Positions 7,490-17,036 are shown, counted from the first letter of the stretch. The stretch is DNA of 40,589 nucleotides from an uncultured Pelagibacteraceae bacterium (GCA_902589765.1 CACIUF010000007.1:1-40589), one strand, 5' to 3'. Program-made: numbers and translations. Notes: generated by a model from the letters alone, not told the origin.

Positions 7490-9877
7490 ATGATTGCCCA
7501 ATTTTACCAAAATACAATTCTAAAAAATCCAAAGGCGATATTGATATTTTTAGTTATAGCCTTATTTACTTTTGGTTTTTACTCCAAAGATTTCAAATTA
7601 GACGCCTCATCAGAAACATTACTAATTGAGGGAGATCCTGACCTTAAATATCTAGAAGAAATTACAAAAAGGTACGGGTCAAAGGAATTTTTAATACTAA
7701 CTTATACCCCTAATGAAGGGATGATCTCTGATGTTTCTATAAACAACCTTCTTAGTTTAAAATATAAAATTCAAAGTTTAAAGTGGGTCCATAGTGTCAT
7801 TACTCTTTTAGATATTCCTTTATTAAATAATTCAGATGCACCTTTGCAAGAGAGATTAGAAAATTTTAAGACTTTAAAAGATGAGGATATAGATAAAGAA
7901 AGAGGATTTAATGAAATTTTAAGTAGCCCCGTATTTAGAAATTTTGTAATTAGTGAGGATGGTAAAACCTCTGGAATCATAGTTAATATTAAAAATAAAA
8001 AATCAATAGAAAATATTTCTAATAAAACAAAAGAAGAAATCGAAGCTCATAAAGACTTTATAAAAAAACAAAATCATCAAAATATTCTTGAAATTAGAGA
8101 TATCATTAAAAGTTACAGTAATATTGGAAAAATAAATTTAGGTGGGATACCTATGATCGCTGACGATATGATGACATTTATAAAAAGTGATATAGTAGTA
8201 TTCGGACTTGGTGTTTTATTATTTATTATCGCAACATTATGGTTTGTATTTAGAAAGCTAATTTGGATTATCGTTCCAATAAGTAGTTGTTTTTTTTCAG
8301 TAATAATCATGACAGGCTTACTTGGGTTGCTAGGGTGGAAAGTTACAGTTATTTCGTCAAACTTCATTGCATTAATGCTAATTTTAACAATGGCAATGAA
8401 TATTCACATGAGCACAAGATTTTTACAAATTCAAGAAATTCATCCAAACAAAAAAATTATGGAGCTAATTACTTTAACAACCAATAAAATGTTTTGGCCA
8501 ATTTTGTATACTGCTTTAACTACTATCATTGCTTTTTTGTCTTTAATTTTTAGTGAAATAAAACCAATTATTGATTTTGGTTGGATGATGACCTTGGGTT
8601 TGATTTCATCGTTTATTATTACCTTCACATTACTTCCATCTCTAATTAACTTTATGCCTAAAGAGAAAATATTTCTAAAAAAACAAGAAGAGTCAAAAAT
8701 TACCTCTTTCTTTGCACAAGTTTCCCTAAATAATCACAAAACAATTTTTACCCTAACTATTGTAGTAATCATTTTTAGTTTAATCGGTATAAGCAAACTA
8801 GAAGTTGAAAATAGTTTCATTAATTATTTCAGTAAAAAAACTGAAATTTATAAAGGTATGAAACTTATAGACGAAAAATTAGGTGGAACAACTCCGCTTG
8901 AAGTAATTTTAAAGTTTCCAAAGAAAGAAAATAAGAAAAATGATGATGAGGATGATTTTGAAGATTGGGGAGATGAGGAAAATGAGAATGATGATAAATA
9001 CTGGTTTACCAAAGATAAAATAGATAGAATTTCCACTGTTCATAACTATCTTGATGATTTGCCCCAAGTTGGAAAAGTTTTATCCTTTTCATCAATAATC
9101 GATGTAGCAACAATGCTAAATAATAATAAGCCCTTAGGAACATTAGAAATGGGTGTCCTTTATTCAAAAATACCTGAGAGTATCAAAACTGAAATAATTG
9201 ATCCATATATTTCTATAAAAGATAACGAAGCAAGAATTAATCTTAGAATTATTGATTCCCAAGACAATTTAAGGAGAAACGACCTCATAAAAAAAATTAA
9301 TTATGACTTGAAAAATAAGTTGGGTTTAAAAGAAAGTGAGTACAAACTTGGTGGTGTTTTAATTTTATTTAATAACTTACTCCAAAGTCTTTTTAAATCT
9401 CAAATACTAACTTTAGGTTTTGTGATGATAGGAATATTTGGGATGTTCGTTATTCTTTTCAAAAATATTAAACTTGCTCTAATTGGTGTAGTTCCAAATT
9501 TTATAGCAGCTTTTTTTATATTAGGAATTATAGGTTTACTTGGTATTCCATTGGATATGATGACAATCACAATAGCTGCAATTACAATTGGAATAGCTGT
9601 TGATAATAGTATTCATTATATTTATAGGTTTAAGGAAGAATTTAGTGACTCTAAAGATTATAATAAAACTCTTATTTTGTGCCACTCTACAGTTGGTCAA
9701 GCAATTTTAAATACCTCTATAACAATCGTTTTTGGATTTTCTATTTTGGTATTGTCAAAATTTATACCTACAATCTATTTTGGTGTTTTTACTGGACTGG
9801 CAATGTTATTAGCCATGACCTCAGTTTTAACATTGCTTCCTTCTTTGATTTTATTGATCAAACCATTTAATAAATAA
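7490..9877 (+). CDS. RND/MMPL-superfamily membrane exporter
   Basis: A 795-residue inner-membrane protein built as two related halves. Each half has one transmembrane helix (about 14-31 and 418-437), a large periplasmic domain, and a block of about five helices. This is the layout of the MMPL/RND predicted exporters that move hydrophobic molecules. The second block carries a GIAVDNSIHYIYRFKEEF segment characteristic of the family. An acidic insert rich in Asp and Glu occupies roughly residues 478-505 in the second periplasmic domain. The substrate cannot be read from sequence, and no membrane-fusion partner or outer-membrane channel lies nearby. It is placed between dnaB and cvpA, with a 4-base gap to cvpA. 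Confidence 0.85.
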   Translation: MIAQFYQNTILKNPKAILIFLVIALFTFGFYSKDFKLDASSETLLIEGDPDLKYLEEITKRYGSKEFLILTYTPNEGMISDVSINNLLSLKYKIQSLKWVHSVITLLDIPLLNNSDAPLQERLENFKTLKDEDIDKERGFNEILSSPVFRNFVISEDGKTSGIIVNIKNKKSIENISNKTKEEIEAHKDFIKKQNHQNILEIRDIIKSYSNIGKINLGGIPMIADDMMTFIKSDIVVFGLGVLLFIIATLWFVFRKLIWIIVPISSCFFSVIIMTGLLGLLGWKVTVISSNFIALMLILTMAMNIHMSTRFLQIQEIHPNKKIMELITLTTNKMFWPILYTALTTIIAFLSLIFSEIKPIIDFGWMMTLGLISSFIITFTLLPSLINFMPKEKIFLKKQEESKITSFFAQVSLNNHKTIFTLTIVVIIFSLIGISKLEVENSFINYFSKKTEIYKGMKLIDEKLGGTTPLEVILKFPKKENKKNDDEDDFEDWGDEENENDDKYWFTKDKIDRISTVHNYLDDLPQVGKVLSFSSIIDVATMLNNNKPLGTLEMGVLYSKIPESIKTEIIDPYISIKDNEARINLRIIDSQDNLRRNDLIKKINYDLKNKLGLKESEYKLGGVLILFNNLLQSLFKSQILTLGFVMIGIFGMFVILFKNIKLALIGVVPNFIAAFFILGIIGLLGIPLDMMTITIAAITIGIAVDNSIHYIYRFKEEFSDSKDYNKTLILCHSTVGQAILNTSITIVFGFSILVLSKFIPTIYFGVFTGLAMLLAMTSVLTLLPSLILLIKPFNK

Positions 9878-9881
9878 CTAG

Positions 9882-10427
9882 ATGCAAGATTTTGTTGTAG
9901 ATTTTTATAAAACTACAAACTTTATAGACATAGTATATCTAATAATTACAATTTTTACATTAATTGGGTGTTACAGGAGAGGTTTTATTTTAAGTATTCT
10001 GTCAATGGCTAAATGGTTGCTAGCCTACATAATTACATTGATAATATTTCCAAGAGTAAAACCTTATTTGAAGGGTATAATTGATAACGAATATGTTCTA
10101 GATATTGTTTTGAGCGTTACAATATTTGTAATCGTTATATTTTTAATTTTAATGATTAACAGAGGTATCAAAAAAGCTGTCCGATTCACTGGCCTTGGGA
10201 GTTTAGATACAATGTTTGGATTCTTTTTTGGATTTATCAAGGCATATATTATCTCTGTATGTATCTTCTCAGGTGTACACATTGTATATAATTACGATAA
10301 ATGGCCAGTAAATTTAAGTAAATCATTAATCTTCCCATATTTAGAAAAAGGTAGTAATTATTTATTAGAAAAATTTCCTGATGAAAAAACATATCAAAAA
10401 TCTAAAGAGAAAATTGAAAATATTTGA
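9882..10427 (+). CDS. cvpA: CvpA family membrane protein
   Basis: A 181-residue protein with four hydrophobic helices in its first 130 residues (about 18-35, 45-60, 76-96, 117-137) and the conserved YRRGFI and SLDTMFGFFFGFIKAYI segments of the CvpA/colicin V production family. The biochemical role of the family is poorly understood. It usually lies just upstream of purF, as here. The C-terminal tail is hydrophilic, and its end overlaps the purF start region. Confidence 0.88.
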   Translation: MQDFVVDFYKTTNFIDIVYLIITIFTLIGCYRRGFILSILSMAKWLLAYIITLIIFPRVKPYLKGIIDNEYVLDIVLSVTIFVIVIFLILMINRGIKKAVRFTGLGSLDTMFGFFFGFIKAYIISVCIFSGVHIVYNYDKWPVNLSKSLIFPYLEKGSNYLLEKFPDEKTYQKSKEKIENI

Positions 10428-11862
10428 TCCTAAGCTCAAAGAAGAATGCGGTATATTTGGAATAAGTAATACTAAGGATGCTTCTGCACTTACTGCCTTA
10501 GGACTTCATGCCCTTCAACACAGAGGCCAGGAAGGATGTGGAATCGTTACCTTTAATGGTAAACAATATTTTTCTGAAAAAAGATTTGGTTTAGTGGGCG
10601 ATAATTTTAATAAAGAAAAAATATTAAAAAAACTTCAAGGAGATTATGCCATTGGACATAATAGATATAGCACAACAGGTGAGAATACTCTTAGAAATAT
10701 TCAGCCTTTCTTTGCTGATACTAATGCTGGAGGAATCGGTGTAGCTCATAATGGAAATTTAACCAATTCTATTTCGTTAAGAAAAAAATTAGTTGATGAA
10801 GGTGCGATTTTCTACACAACATCTGATACAGAAACAATAGTTCAATTAATTGCTAAGTCAAAACGAGCAAAAACAATAGATAAAATTGTTGATGCAATTT
10901 TTCAAATACAAGGGGGATACGCTTTAGTAATGTTGACTCAAACTTCATTAGTAGGTGTTAGAGATCCCTTTGGTATCAGGCCTTTAGTAATTGGAAAATT
11001 AAATAATAGTTATGTCCTAGCGTCTGAAACATGTGCTTTAGATATAATAGGTGCAAAATTCATACGAGAAGTTGAAAATGGTGAGATAGTTTTAATTGAA
11101 AATAATGAATTAAAAAGTATTAAACCATTTCCACCAAGAAAAGTTAGACCTTGTGTTTTTGAATATATTTATTTTGCAAGACCGGATAGCATGCTTGATG
11201 GAAAAACTGCTTATGAACACAGAAAGAATCTAGGTTCTGAACTTGCAAAAGAAAATGATATAGATGCTGATATTGTTGTACCAGTGCCAGATTCTGGAAA
11301 TGCAGCTGCTTTAGGTTTTGCACAATTCTTAAACGTAAAATTTGAGCTTGGTTTAGTCAGAAATCATTATGTCGGAAGAACTTTCATTGAACCAAGTCAG
11401 AAGATTAGAAGTTTAGGTGTTAAATTAAAATTAAATGCCAATCAATCAACAATTCAAGGTAAAAAAATAATTTTAGTAGATGACTCACTAGTAAGGGGTA
11501 CAACATCTCATAAAATAGTTAAAATGCTATATGATGCTGGCGCAAAAGAAGTTCATGTTAGAATTGCCTGTCCAGAAATAAAATTTCCTGATTTTTATGG
11601 AGTTGATACTCCAACCAAAAAAGAATTACTCGCTGCTAATAAAAGTAACTCAGAAATTTGCGAGTACATAGGTGCAAAATCATTAAAATTTTTGTCAGTG
11701 AATGGAATGTATCGTGCAATCGGTTTTGATGGGAGAAATGAGAGTTATCCTCAATTGACTGATCATTATTTTACTGGGGAATATCCTGTTAAACCAATTG
11801 ATGAACTCGGTGATAGTAAAATTACACAATTATCATTATTAAATACTGCATCAAATAATTAG
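10414..11862 (+). CDS. purF: Amidophosphoribosyltransferase PurF
   Basis: First committed step of purine synthesis: PRPP plus glutamine to phosphoribosylamine. The N-terminal-nucleophile glutaminase domain starts at the cysteine in EECGIFG. The phosphoribosyltransferase domain has the PRPP loop IILVDDSLVRGTT. I placed the start at TTG 10414 because it gives exactly 11 residues before the catalytic cysteine, the length of the cleaved propeptide of Bacillus subtilis PurF, and follows AAAGAG. An upstream ATG at 10381 would give 22 residues and a 47-base overlap with cvpA. The cysteine pair that binds an iron-sulfur cluster near the C-terminus of the B. subtilis enzyme appears to be replaced (TDHYFTGEYP). 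The gene is followed directly by the HD-domain gene. Confidence 0.95.
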   Translation: MKIFDPKLKEECGIFGISNTKDASALTALGLHALQHRGQEGCGIVTFNGKQYFSEKRFGLVGDNFNKEKILKKLQGDYAIGHNRYSTTGENTLRNIQPFFADTNAGGIGVAHNGNLTNSISLRKKLVDEGAIFYTTSDTETIVQLIAKSKRAKTIDKIVDAIFQIQGGYALVMLTQTSLVGVRDPFGIRPLVIGKLNNSYVLASETCALDIIGAKFIREVENGEIVLIENNELKSIKPFPPRKVRPCVFEYIYFARPDSMLDGKTAYEHRKNLGSELAKENDIDADIVVPVPDSGNAAALGFAQFLNVKFELGLVRNHYVGRTFIEPSQKIRSLGVKLKLNANQSTIQGKKIILVDDSLVRGTTSHKIVKMLYDAGAKEVHVRIACPEIKFPDFYGVDTPTKKELLAANKSNSEICEYIGAKSLKFLSVNGMYRAIGFDGRNESYPQLTDHYFTGEYPVKPIDELGDSKITQLSLLNTASNN

Positions 11863-12429
11863 ATGAAAAAAGTAAGTTTTACTGAAATGAAAAAAGGTAC
11901 TAAAGAAGATTATCTTTTTTTAGACAAACATGAAAAGGATTTTGCTAGTAAAACTGCTGATAGAATATTAAAATTTATGTCTGGATTAAATGAAACCTTA
12001 GAAGGTTATCAGGTATCAAGGCTTGAGCACTCACTTCAAAGTGCTACGAGAGCTCATAGAAATGGCGAAAGTGAAGAGATGGTTGTAGCTTGTCTGTTAC
12101 ACGACATTGGTGATGAATTGGCACCAATGAATCATTCTGAGTATGCTGCTTCAATTTTGAAGCCCTATGTATCAGAAAAAACTCATTGGATAATTGAAAA
12201 GCATGGAGAATTTCAAATGTATTATTATGCACATCATTTAGGTGGTGATAAAAACAGAAGAGACAAATATAAGGACCATAAATATTTTCAAGATACAATA
12301 GATTTTTGTGAAAAATATGATCAAAATTCTTTTGATCCTAAATATAAGTCTTTACCATTAGAATTTTTCAAACCAATTGTAAAAAAAATTTTTTCTAGAA
12401 AACCATACTCTTCTCTTAAGAAAAATTAA
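11863..12429 (+). CDS. HD-domain protein related to MIOX/PhnZ-type diiron oxygenases
   Basis: A 188-residue soluble protein of the HD superfamily. Putative metal ligands visible in order are H56 (RLEHSLQSA), H80 and D81 (LLHDIGD), H91 (NHSEYAA), H114 (IEKHG) and an aspartate near 153 (KYDQNSFD). The 24-residue spacing between the first histidine and the HD pair matches PhnZ, the mixed-valent diiron oxygenase acting on 2-amino-1-hydroxyethylphosphonate. The extra histidine pair sets it apart from ordinary HD phosphohydrolases. The family is often called COG4341 predicted phosphohydrolase. The substrate is unknown, and no phosphonate genes are nearby. Its ATG follows the purF stop directly, and gshA begins 17 bases after it. 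I am confident of the fold, less so of oxygenase activity. Confidence 0.75.
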   Translation: MKKVSFTEMKKGTKEDYLFLDKHEKDFASKTADRILKFMSGLNETLEGYQVSRLEHSLQSATRAHRNGESEEMVVACLLHDIGDELAPMNHSEYAASILKPYVSEKTHWIIEKHGEFQMYYYAHHLGGDKNRRDKYKDHKYFQDTIDFCEKYDQNSFDPKYKSLPLEFFKPIVKKIFSRKPYSSLKKN

Positions 12430-12446
12430 AAATAAAATTTATATCT

Positions 12447-13742
12447 ATGATTACAAAAAAAGAACAAATAATTAAATATTTCAACTCTGGTATTAAAAAT
12501 AAAAAAGAATTTAAAATCGGTATAGAGCATGAGAAATTTCTATTTAATAGCCAAAATAACAAGAGGGTTGATTATCAAAAAATAAAGGAGATGTTCTCAG
12601 CTCTGCTTGAATTTGGATGGAATCCTGTATTAGAAAACGATAGTATTATTGCCTTAAATAAGGGTGGTAAAAATATTACTCTCGAGCCAGGTAATCAAAT
12701 TGAATTATCTGGTGATAAACTTATTAATATTCACCAAGCGTGTGCAGAATCTTATGATTACTTATTTGAGTTAAAGCAGGTCACAAAAAAACTTAATATA
12801 AAAATTGTTAGCGCAGGTTTTGATCCAATATCAAAGCTGAGTGAAATACCTAATAACCCAAAAAAAAGATACAAACTGATGACAAAAGATATGCCCATGG
12901 GTGGAGAATTAAGTCTAGATATGATGTATCGAACTTGTGGAACACAATTAAATTTAGATTACAGTTCAGAAGAAGATTTTAAAAAAAAATTTAAAATAGT
13001 AAATTCTCTGGTACCTATTTCTATTGCTTTATTTGCTAATTCATCAATAGTTGAAAAGAAAAAAAGTAATTATTTATCTTACCGATCAAAAGTATGGCAA
13101 AACACTTCCCGAGGTGGTTTGCCTAAATTATTCCTGGAAGATTTTGATTTTGAAAAATATTCAGATTTTGTGATCAATTTTCCAATTCTATTTATACAAC
13201 AAAAAGAAAATTATTTTTCAGGAAAAGGATATAATTTCAGCGATTTCATGTTGGGAAATATAAAAGAAATTAACAATCGTCTGCCCGATGAGAATGATTT
13301 ATCGATTCATTTAAGTACAATCTTTACCGAGAATAGACTTAAAAAATATATTGAATTGAGGTCGATGGATACGTGTGGTTGGGATTGTTTATGTGCCGGT
13401 CCAGCATTTAATGTTGGAATGTTATATGGAAATTTAGATGAAGTTTATGAATTAATTTCTAATTGGGACAAAGATAAAATTATGAATGCATATTTAGAAG
13501 CACCACAAAAAGGTTTTAATACCCAACTTATGGGTAAAGACCTGCTTTATTGGTCTTCAGTATTATTAGATTTATCAAAAAAGGGATTGGAAAAAAGAGA
13601 TATAGTCAATAAAAGTCAAAAAAATGAGACTATATTTTTAAATCATTTACAAAAAGTGATTGATAATAAAACTACAAATGCACATCATATGATTATTAAA
13701 TTTTCTAAAGATGAAGATTTAACTGAATTATATGACAAATAA
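12447..13742 (+). CDS. gshA: Glutamate--cysteine ligase (GCS2 family)
   Basis: ATP-dependent formation of gamma-glutamylcysteine, the first step of glutathione synthesis. The 431-residue protein has the family signature KIGIEHEKFLF near the N-terminus, ALNKGGKNITLEPGNQIELS around 70-90, MMYRTCGTQLNLDYSSEEDF, the KVWQNTSRGGLPK block, and the late YIELRSMDTCGWDCLCAGPA motif. This is the alphaproteobacterial/plant type (COG3572) rather than the E. coli type. The stop overlaps gshB by 11 bases, so both pathway enzymes are translated together. Confidence 0.92.
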   Translation: MITKKEQIIKYFNSGIKNKKEFKIGIEHEKFLFNSQNNKRVDYQKIKEMFSALLEFGWNPVLENDSIIALNKGGKNITLEPGNQIELSGDKLINIHQACAESYDYLFELKQVTKKLNIKIVSAGFDPISKLSEIPNNPKKRYKLMTKDMPMGGELSLDMMYRTCGTQLNLDYSSEEDFKKKFKIVNSLVPISIALFANSSIVEKKKSNYLSYRSKVWQNTSRGGLPKLFLEDFDFEKYSDFVINFPILFIQQKENYFSGKGYNFSDFMLGNIKEINNRLPDENDLSIHLSTIFTENRLKKYIELRSMDTCGWDCLCAGPAFNVGMLYGNLDEVYELISNWDKDKIMNAYLEAPQKGFNTQLMGKDLLYWSSVLLDLSKKGLEKRDIVNKSQKNETIFLNHLQKVIDNKTTNAHHMIIKFSKDEDLTELYDK

Positions 13743-14658
13743 AATTATTGCCATCCAAGGGAATCATCCCGCTAAACTTAACCCTTTAACCGATACCAGT
13801 ATTTTTTTAGCTCATGAAATACAAAAGAAAAATTATAAAATTTTCTATTATGATCCAAAGGATTTATCTATTATTAATTTTAAAGTAATTGCTAAAGGAT
13901 TTTTCGTCAAATTTGATTACAAAAAAAAAAGATTTTTTAAAATTTTAAAAAAACAAAAACTAGAGCTAATTAAATGTAAATATTTACTTATTCGTCAAGA
14001 TCCACCATTTGATTTAGAATATATTTGTTCAACTCTTATTTTAGATAAAATAAAAAAAAAGATTAGAATTATTAATGATCCAACAGCAATAAGAAATGTT
14101 TCTGAAAAACTTTTTTCTACAAAATATCAAAAATTTATGCCAGATACTATTTTTTCACAAAATATTGATGAAATTAGAAAGTTTTTTAAAAAACATAAAA
14201 AAGTGATAGTAAAACCTATCAATAGTTATAGCGGAAACAATATATATTTGTTGATCAAGTTTAATCTAAAATTTTTTCAAAAATTTATTAAAAAACACAA
14301 TCATATTATGTGTCAAAAATATTTACCTAAGATCAAAGAAGGAGATAAGAGAGTTTTTTTGATAAATGGTAAAGTTTGTGGCGCAATATCAAGAATTCCA
14401 AAAAAAGGCTCATTTTTAAGTAACTTAAGCAAAGGTGCAAAACCAATAAATATAAAATTAACAAATAAAGAAATGAAAATATCAAAATTGATAGGCATAG
14501 ATTTAAAAAAAAGTAAAATTTTCTTTGCTGGAATTGACTTTATAGATGAGCGACTTAATGGTGATATAAATGTAACATCACCTACTGGATTAAAAACTTT
14601 CTACGACCTCTCAAAAATAAATTTAGCTACAACCTTCTGGAAAGAATTAAAAGCGTGA
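13732..14658 (+). CDS. gshB: Glutathione synthase
   Basis: Joins glycine to gamma-glutamylcysteine with ATP. The 308-residue protein is an ATP-grasp enzyme of the prokaryotic GshB type. It shows RQDPPFDLEYI, the NDPTAIRNVSEKLFS segment, VIVKPINSYSGNNI for nucleotide binding, DKRVFLINGKVCGA, and a C-terminal GIDFIDERLNGDINVTSPTG carrying the metal ligands. It is cotranslated with gshA (11-base overlap), and its stop overlaps the GTG start of the following permease by 4 bases. Because it consumes glycine, it links to the glycine-centred genes elsewhere in the window. Confidence 0.94.
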   Translation: MTNKIIAIQGNHPAKLNPLTDTSIFLAHEIQKKNYKIFYYDPKDLSIINFKVIAKGFFVKFDYKKKRFFKILKKQKLELIKCKYLLIRQDPPFDLEYICSTLILDKIKKKIRIINDPTAIRNVSEKLFSTKYQKFMPDTIFSQNIDEIRKFFKKHKKVIVKPINSYSGNNIYLLIKFNLKFFQKFIKKHNHIMCQKYLPKIKEGDKRVFLINGKVCGAISRIPKKGSFLSNLSKGAKPINIKLTNKEMKISKLIGIDLKKSKIFFAGIDFIDERLNGDINVTSPTGLKTFYDLSKINLATTFWKELKA

Positions 14659-15515
14659 AAAATCTTACAGACCAACAAAAGGGATCGTTATTGGCCTTTG
14701 TTGCAGTAATGTTTATTACACCAGACTCACTATTCATTAGGCTTTCAAATATAGATACTTGGGGTTTAGTTTTTTATAGGGGAATTATTCCTTTTATGAC
14801 AGTTTTGTTAGGTATGTTAATTATTTATAAGTTAAATTTCTTTAAAATTCTTTTCACTAGTGGTTATCATGGAATATTTTATGTAATTACATTTAGTGTA
14901 ACCAATATAACTTTTGTTGTTTCTATTCAAAATACAAATGTTGCAAATACCCTGGTTATGATAGCGACTGCTCCGATGTTATCAGCTATTCTTGGAGCAA
15001 TATTTCTAAAAGAACCACCTGATAAAAAAACTTGGATTTCTATAATAATTACTTTTTTAGCAATAATATATATTTTCTATGACTCTTTGAAGTTAGGTAA
15101 TTTTTATGGAGATGTTTTGGGATTTGTCACCGCAATTGGTTTAGCGGTTGGAGCAGTTATAATCAGATCTGCTAAAACTAAAAATTTAGTTCCAGCTGCG
15201 GTAGTTGGTAAATTATTTGTAGCAACTTTTGCATTACTTTTTATCGAAAGTTTTGCATTAGTTGGTAAAGATCTTTTGATTGTTCCTTTGATGTGTATTT
15301 TATGTGTAGCGATACCATTTGTGTTAGTGACCATTGCACCAAGGTTTATACCTGCTGCAGAAGTAAATCTTTTTTTTCTGCTAGAGACTATAATTGGTCC
15401 AATTTGGGTTTGGTTAATCATAAAAGAACAGCCTAGTTTAGAAACACTTCAGGGTGGTCTAATTATAATAACCACCATCGCAATTCACTCATACTTAAAA
15501 CTCAAAAATTCTTAA
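14655..15515 (+). CDS. EamA/DMT-family permease
   Basis: A 286-residue inner-membrane protein with about ten hydrophobic segments in two repeats, as in drug/metabolite exporters with two EamA domains. The FYRGIIPFM and VANTLVMIATAPMLSAILGA stretches are characteristic. The GTG start overlaps the gshB stop (GTGA), so it is translationally coupled to the glutathione operon. The transported compound is unknown; a thiol or related metabolite is only a guess from position. Confidence 0.85.
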   Translation: MKNLTDQQKGSLLAFVAVMFITPDSLFIRLSNIDTWGLVFYRGIIPFMTVLLGMLIIYKLNFFKILFTSGYHGIFYVITFSVTNITFVVSIQNTNVANTLVMIATAPMLSAILGAIFLKEPPDKKTWISIIITFLAIIYIFYDSLKLGNFYGDVLGFVTAIGLAVGAVIIRSAKTKNLVPAAVVGKLFVATFALLFIESFALVGKDLLIVPLMCILCVAIPFVLVTIAPRFIPAAEVNLFFLLETIIGPIWVWLIIKEQPSLETLQGGLIIITTIAIHSYLKLKNS

Positions 15516-15517
15516 GC

Positions 15518-15545
15518 TTGTCACAATTAAGACTTGATTTAATAA
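15518..15545 (+). promoter_or_regulatory. Possible promoter of the MFS permease gene
   Basis: TTGTCA (15518-15523) is followed after 16 bases by TAATAA (15540-15545) in the 58-base gap before the MFS gene. The -35 has five of six consensus bases; the -10 is weak. Confidence 0.35.
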
Positions 15546-15573
15546 TACATCGCGAATAATTACCTCAATTTTT

Positions 15574-16929
15574 ATGAATAAAGTTTTAAAAAACTCCTGG
15601 GCATTGTTTTTGGGAATGGGCTTCATCATGATGGCTTATGGATTCCAAGGATCTCTCCTAGGGGTAAGAGCTGTTCAGGAAGAATTTAGCCTTACCTCAA
15701 CTGGATTTATGATGTCTGGTTATTTTGTAGGATATTTTATTGGTGCCGCAACTATTCCAAATATAATTTCGAGAGTTGGTCATATAAGAGTTTTTGCAGC
15801 TTTTGCGTCTTTAGCTTCACTAGTTGTTTTAATTCACTCAGTTATAATTCATCCATTCATATGGTTTTTATTAAGAATACTTACAGGTGTAAGCATGGTC
15901 TGTATTTATACAGTTGCAGAAAGTTGGTTAAATGACAGATCAAGTAATAAAAATCGAGGCAGCGTGCTTTCAGTTTATATGGTCATACTTTATGGAACCA
16001 TGGGCATCGGTATGTTTTTACTTAACTTTAGTAGTCCTAAAAACTTTCAACCTTTTATCTTGGTTTCAGTAATAACTTCTGCTGCTTTAATTCCTATTTT
16101 GCTAACTAAAAAAAAACCGCCAAATTTTAAGAAAATACAAGCCATGAATATGAGAGAGTTATACGAAGCTTCACCTTTTGGTATGGTGAGCTCTCTTTTT
16201 TATGGAACAATACAATCTGCTTTATTCACATTACTAGCGGTTTACGCTACCTCCATGAACTTCACAATTTTAGAAATTTCAATTGTAACTTTTCTATTAG
16301 CGATATCAGGCGCGGTAGCCCAATTTCCAGTTGGTAAAATTTCTGATATTTATGATAGAAGAAGAGTAATTGTTTTTTCAACATTTGGAGCAGCAATATT
16401 CGCAATAATTGCTATATTTGTTTCAAGGCAAATGTATTTACCTGGCGGTCTTGCAACTAGTAAAACATGGTTTTATTTTTTCTTTATTCTTTTTTCATTT
16501 TGTAGTTTGCCAATGTTTTCTTTAATCCTAGCACATACAAATGATTATATTTCAAAAGAAAAATTTGTTGCAGCTGGTGCAGGACTGCAATTTGCTTTTG
16601 GATTAGGAGCAATGAGTGGGCCATTTCTTTGTTCAATATTTATGGATTTTGTTGGACCAAATGGTTTTTTTGTATTTCTCTTTATTTTTCACTCTTTCAT
16701 AGGATTTTTTGGAATATATAGAATGAAAGTAAGAAACACTGTTGAAAATCCAGACTCTCAGTTCGTTGCCATGCCGCAGACCATTACTCCTGCGGGTATT
16801 GAACTTAATCCTACTACTGAACACATAGAAGAACCATACTCTGAAAAAGTTAAAGAAATTTTAGAAAGAAAAGGTGTAAAATATAAAAAAGACAAGAACG
16901 AAGATAAAAAAGAAGAAGCGACATACTAA
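15574..16929 (+). CDS. Major facilitator superfamily permease, YcaD-like
   Basis: A 451-residue membrane protein with twelve predicted helices and a charged, lysine/glutamate-rich cytoplasmic tail after about residue 390. Key family segments are the GVRAVQEEF loop after helix 1, LRILTGVSMVCIYTVAESWL with the following NDRSSNKNRG between helices 4 and 5, and FPVGKISDIYDRRRVIV at the start of the second half. This pattern resembles YcaD-type transporters of unknown substrate. It has its own short upstream gap and is not overlapped by neighbours. A weak hairpin (about 16973-16990) follows but is not convincing as a terminator. Confidence 0.85.
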   Translation: MNKVLKNSWALFLGMGFIMMAYGFQGSLLGVRAVQEEFSLTSTGFMMSGYFVGYFIGAATIPNIISRVGHIRVFAAFASLASLVVLIHSVIIHPFIWFLLRILTGVSMVCIYTVAESWLNDRSSNKNRGSVLSVYMVILYGTMGIGMFLLNFSSPKNFQPFILVSVITSAALIPILLTKKKPPNFKKIQAMNMRELYEASPFGMVSSLFYGTIQSALFTLLAVYATSMNFTILEISIVTFLLAISGAVAQFPVGKISDIYDRRRVIVFSTFGAAIFAIIAIFVSRQMYLPGGLATSKTWFYFFFILFSFCSLPMFSLILAHTNDYISKEKFVAAGAGLQFAFGLGAMSGPFLCSIFMDFVGPNGFFVFLFIFHSFIGFFGIYRMKVRNTVENPDSQFVAMPQTITPAGIELNPTTEHIEEPYSEKVKEILERKGVKYKKDKNEDKKEEATY

Positions 16930-17036
16930 ATATATCCCTTTCAGGTTGTAACTCATTTTAGTCAGACTACATAGATTTTTTTAAGAATCTTATTGAATAA
17001 TTTTCATTTATCTAGTGAAATAATTAAAATTAAAAA

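Noticed and set aside
16965-16998. Hairpin after the MFS gene as a terminator
   Set aside because: Only about 5 base pairs (AGATT/AATCT) around a T-rich loop, with no G+C in the stem core and no clear T-run. Too weak to call.
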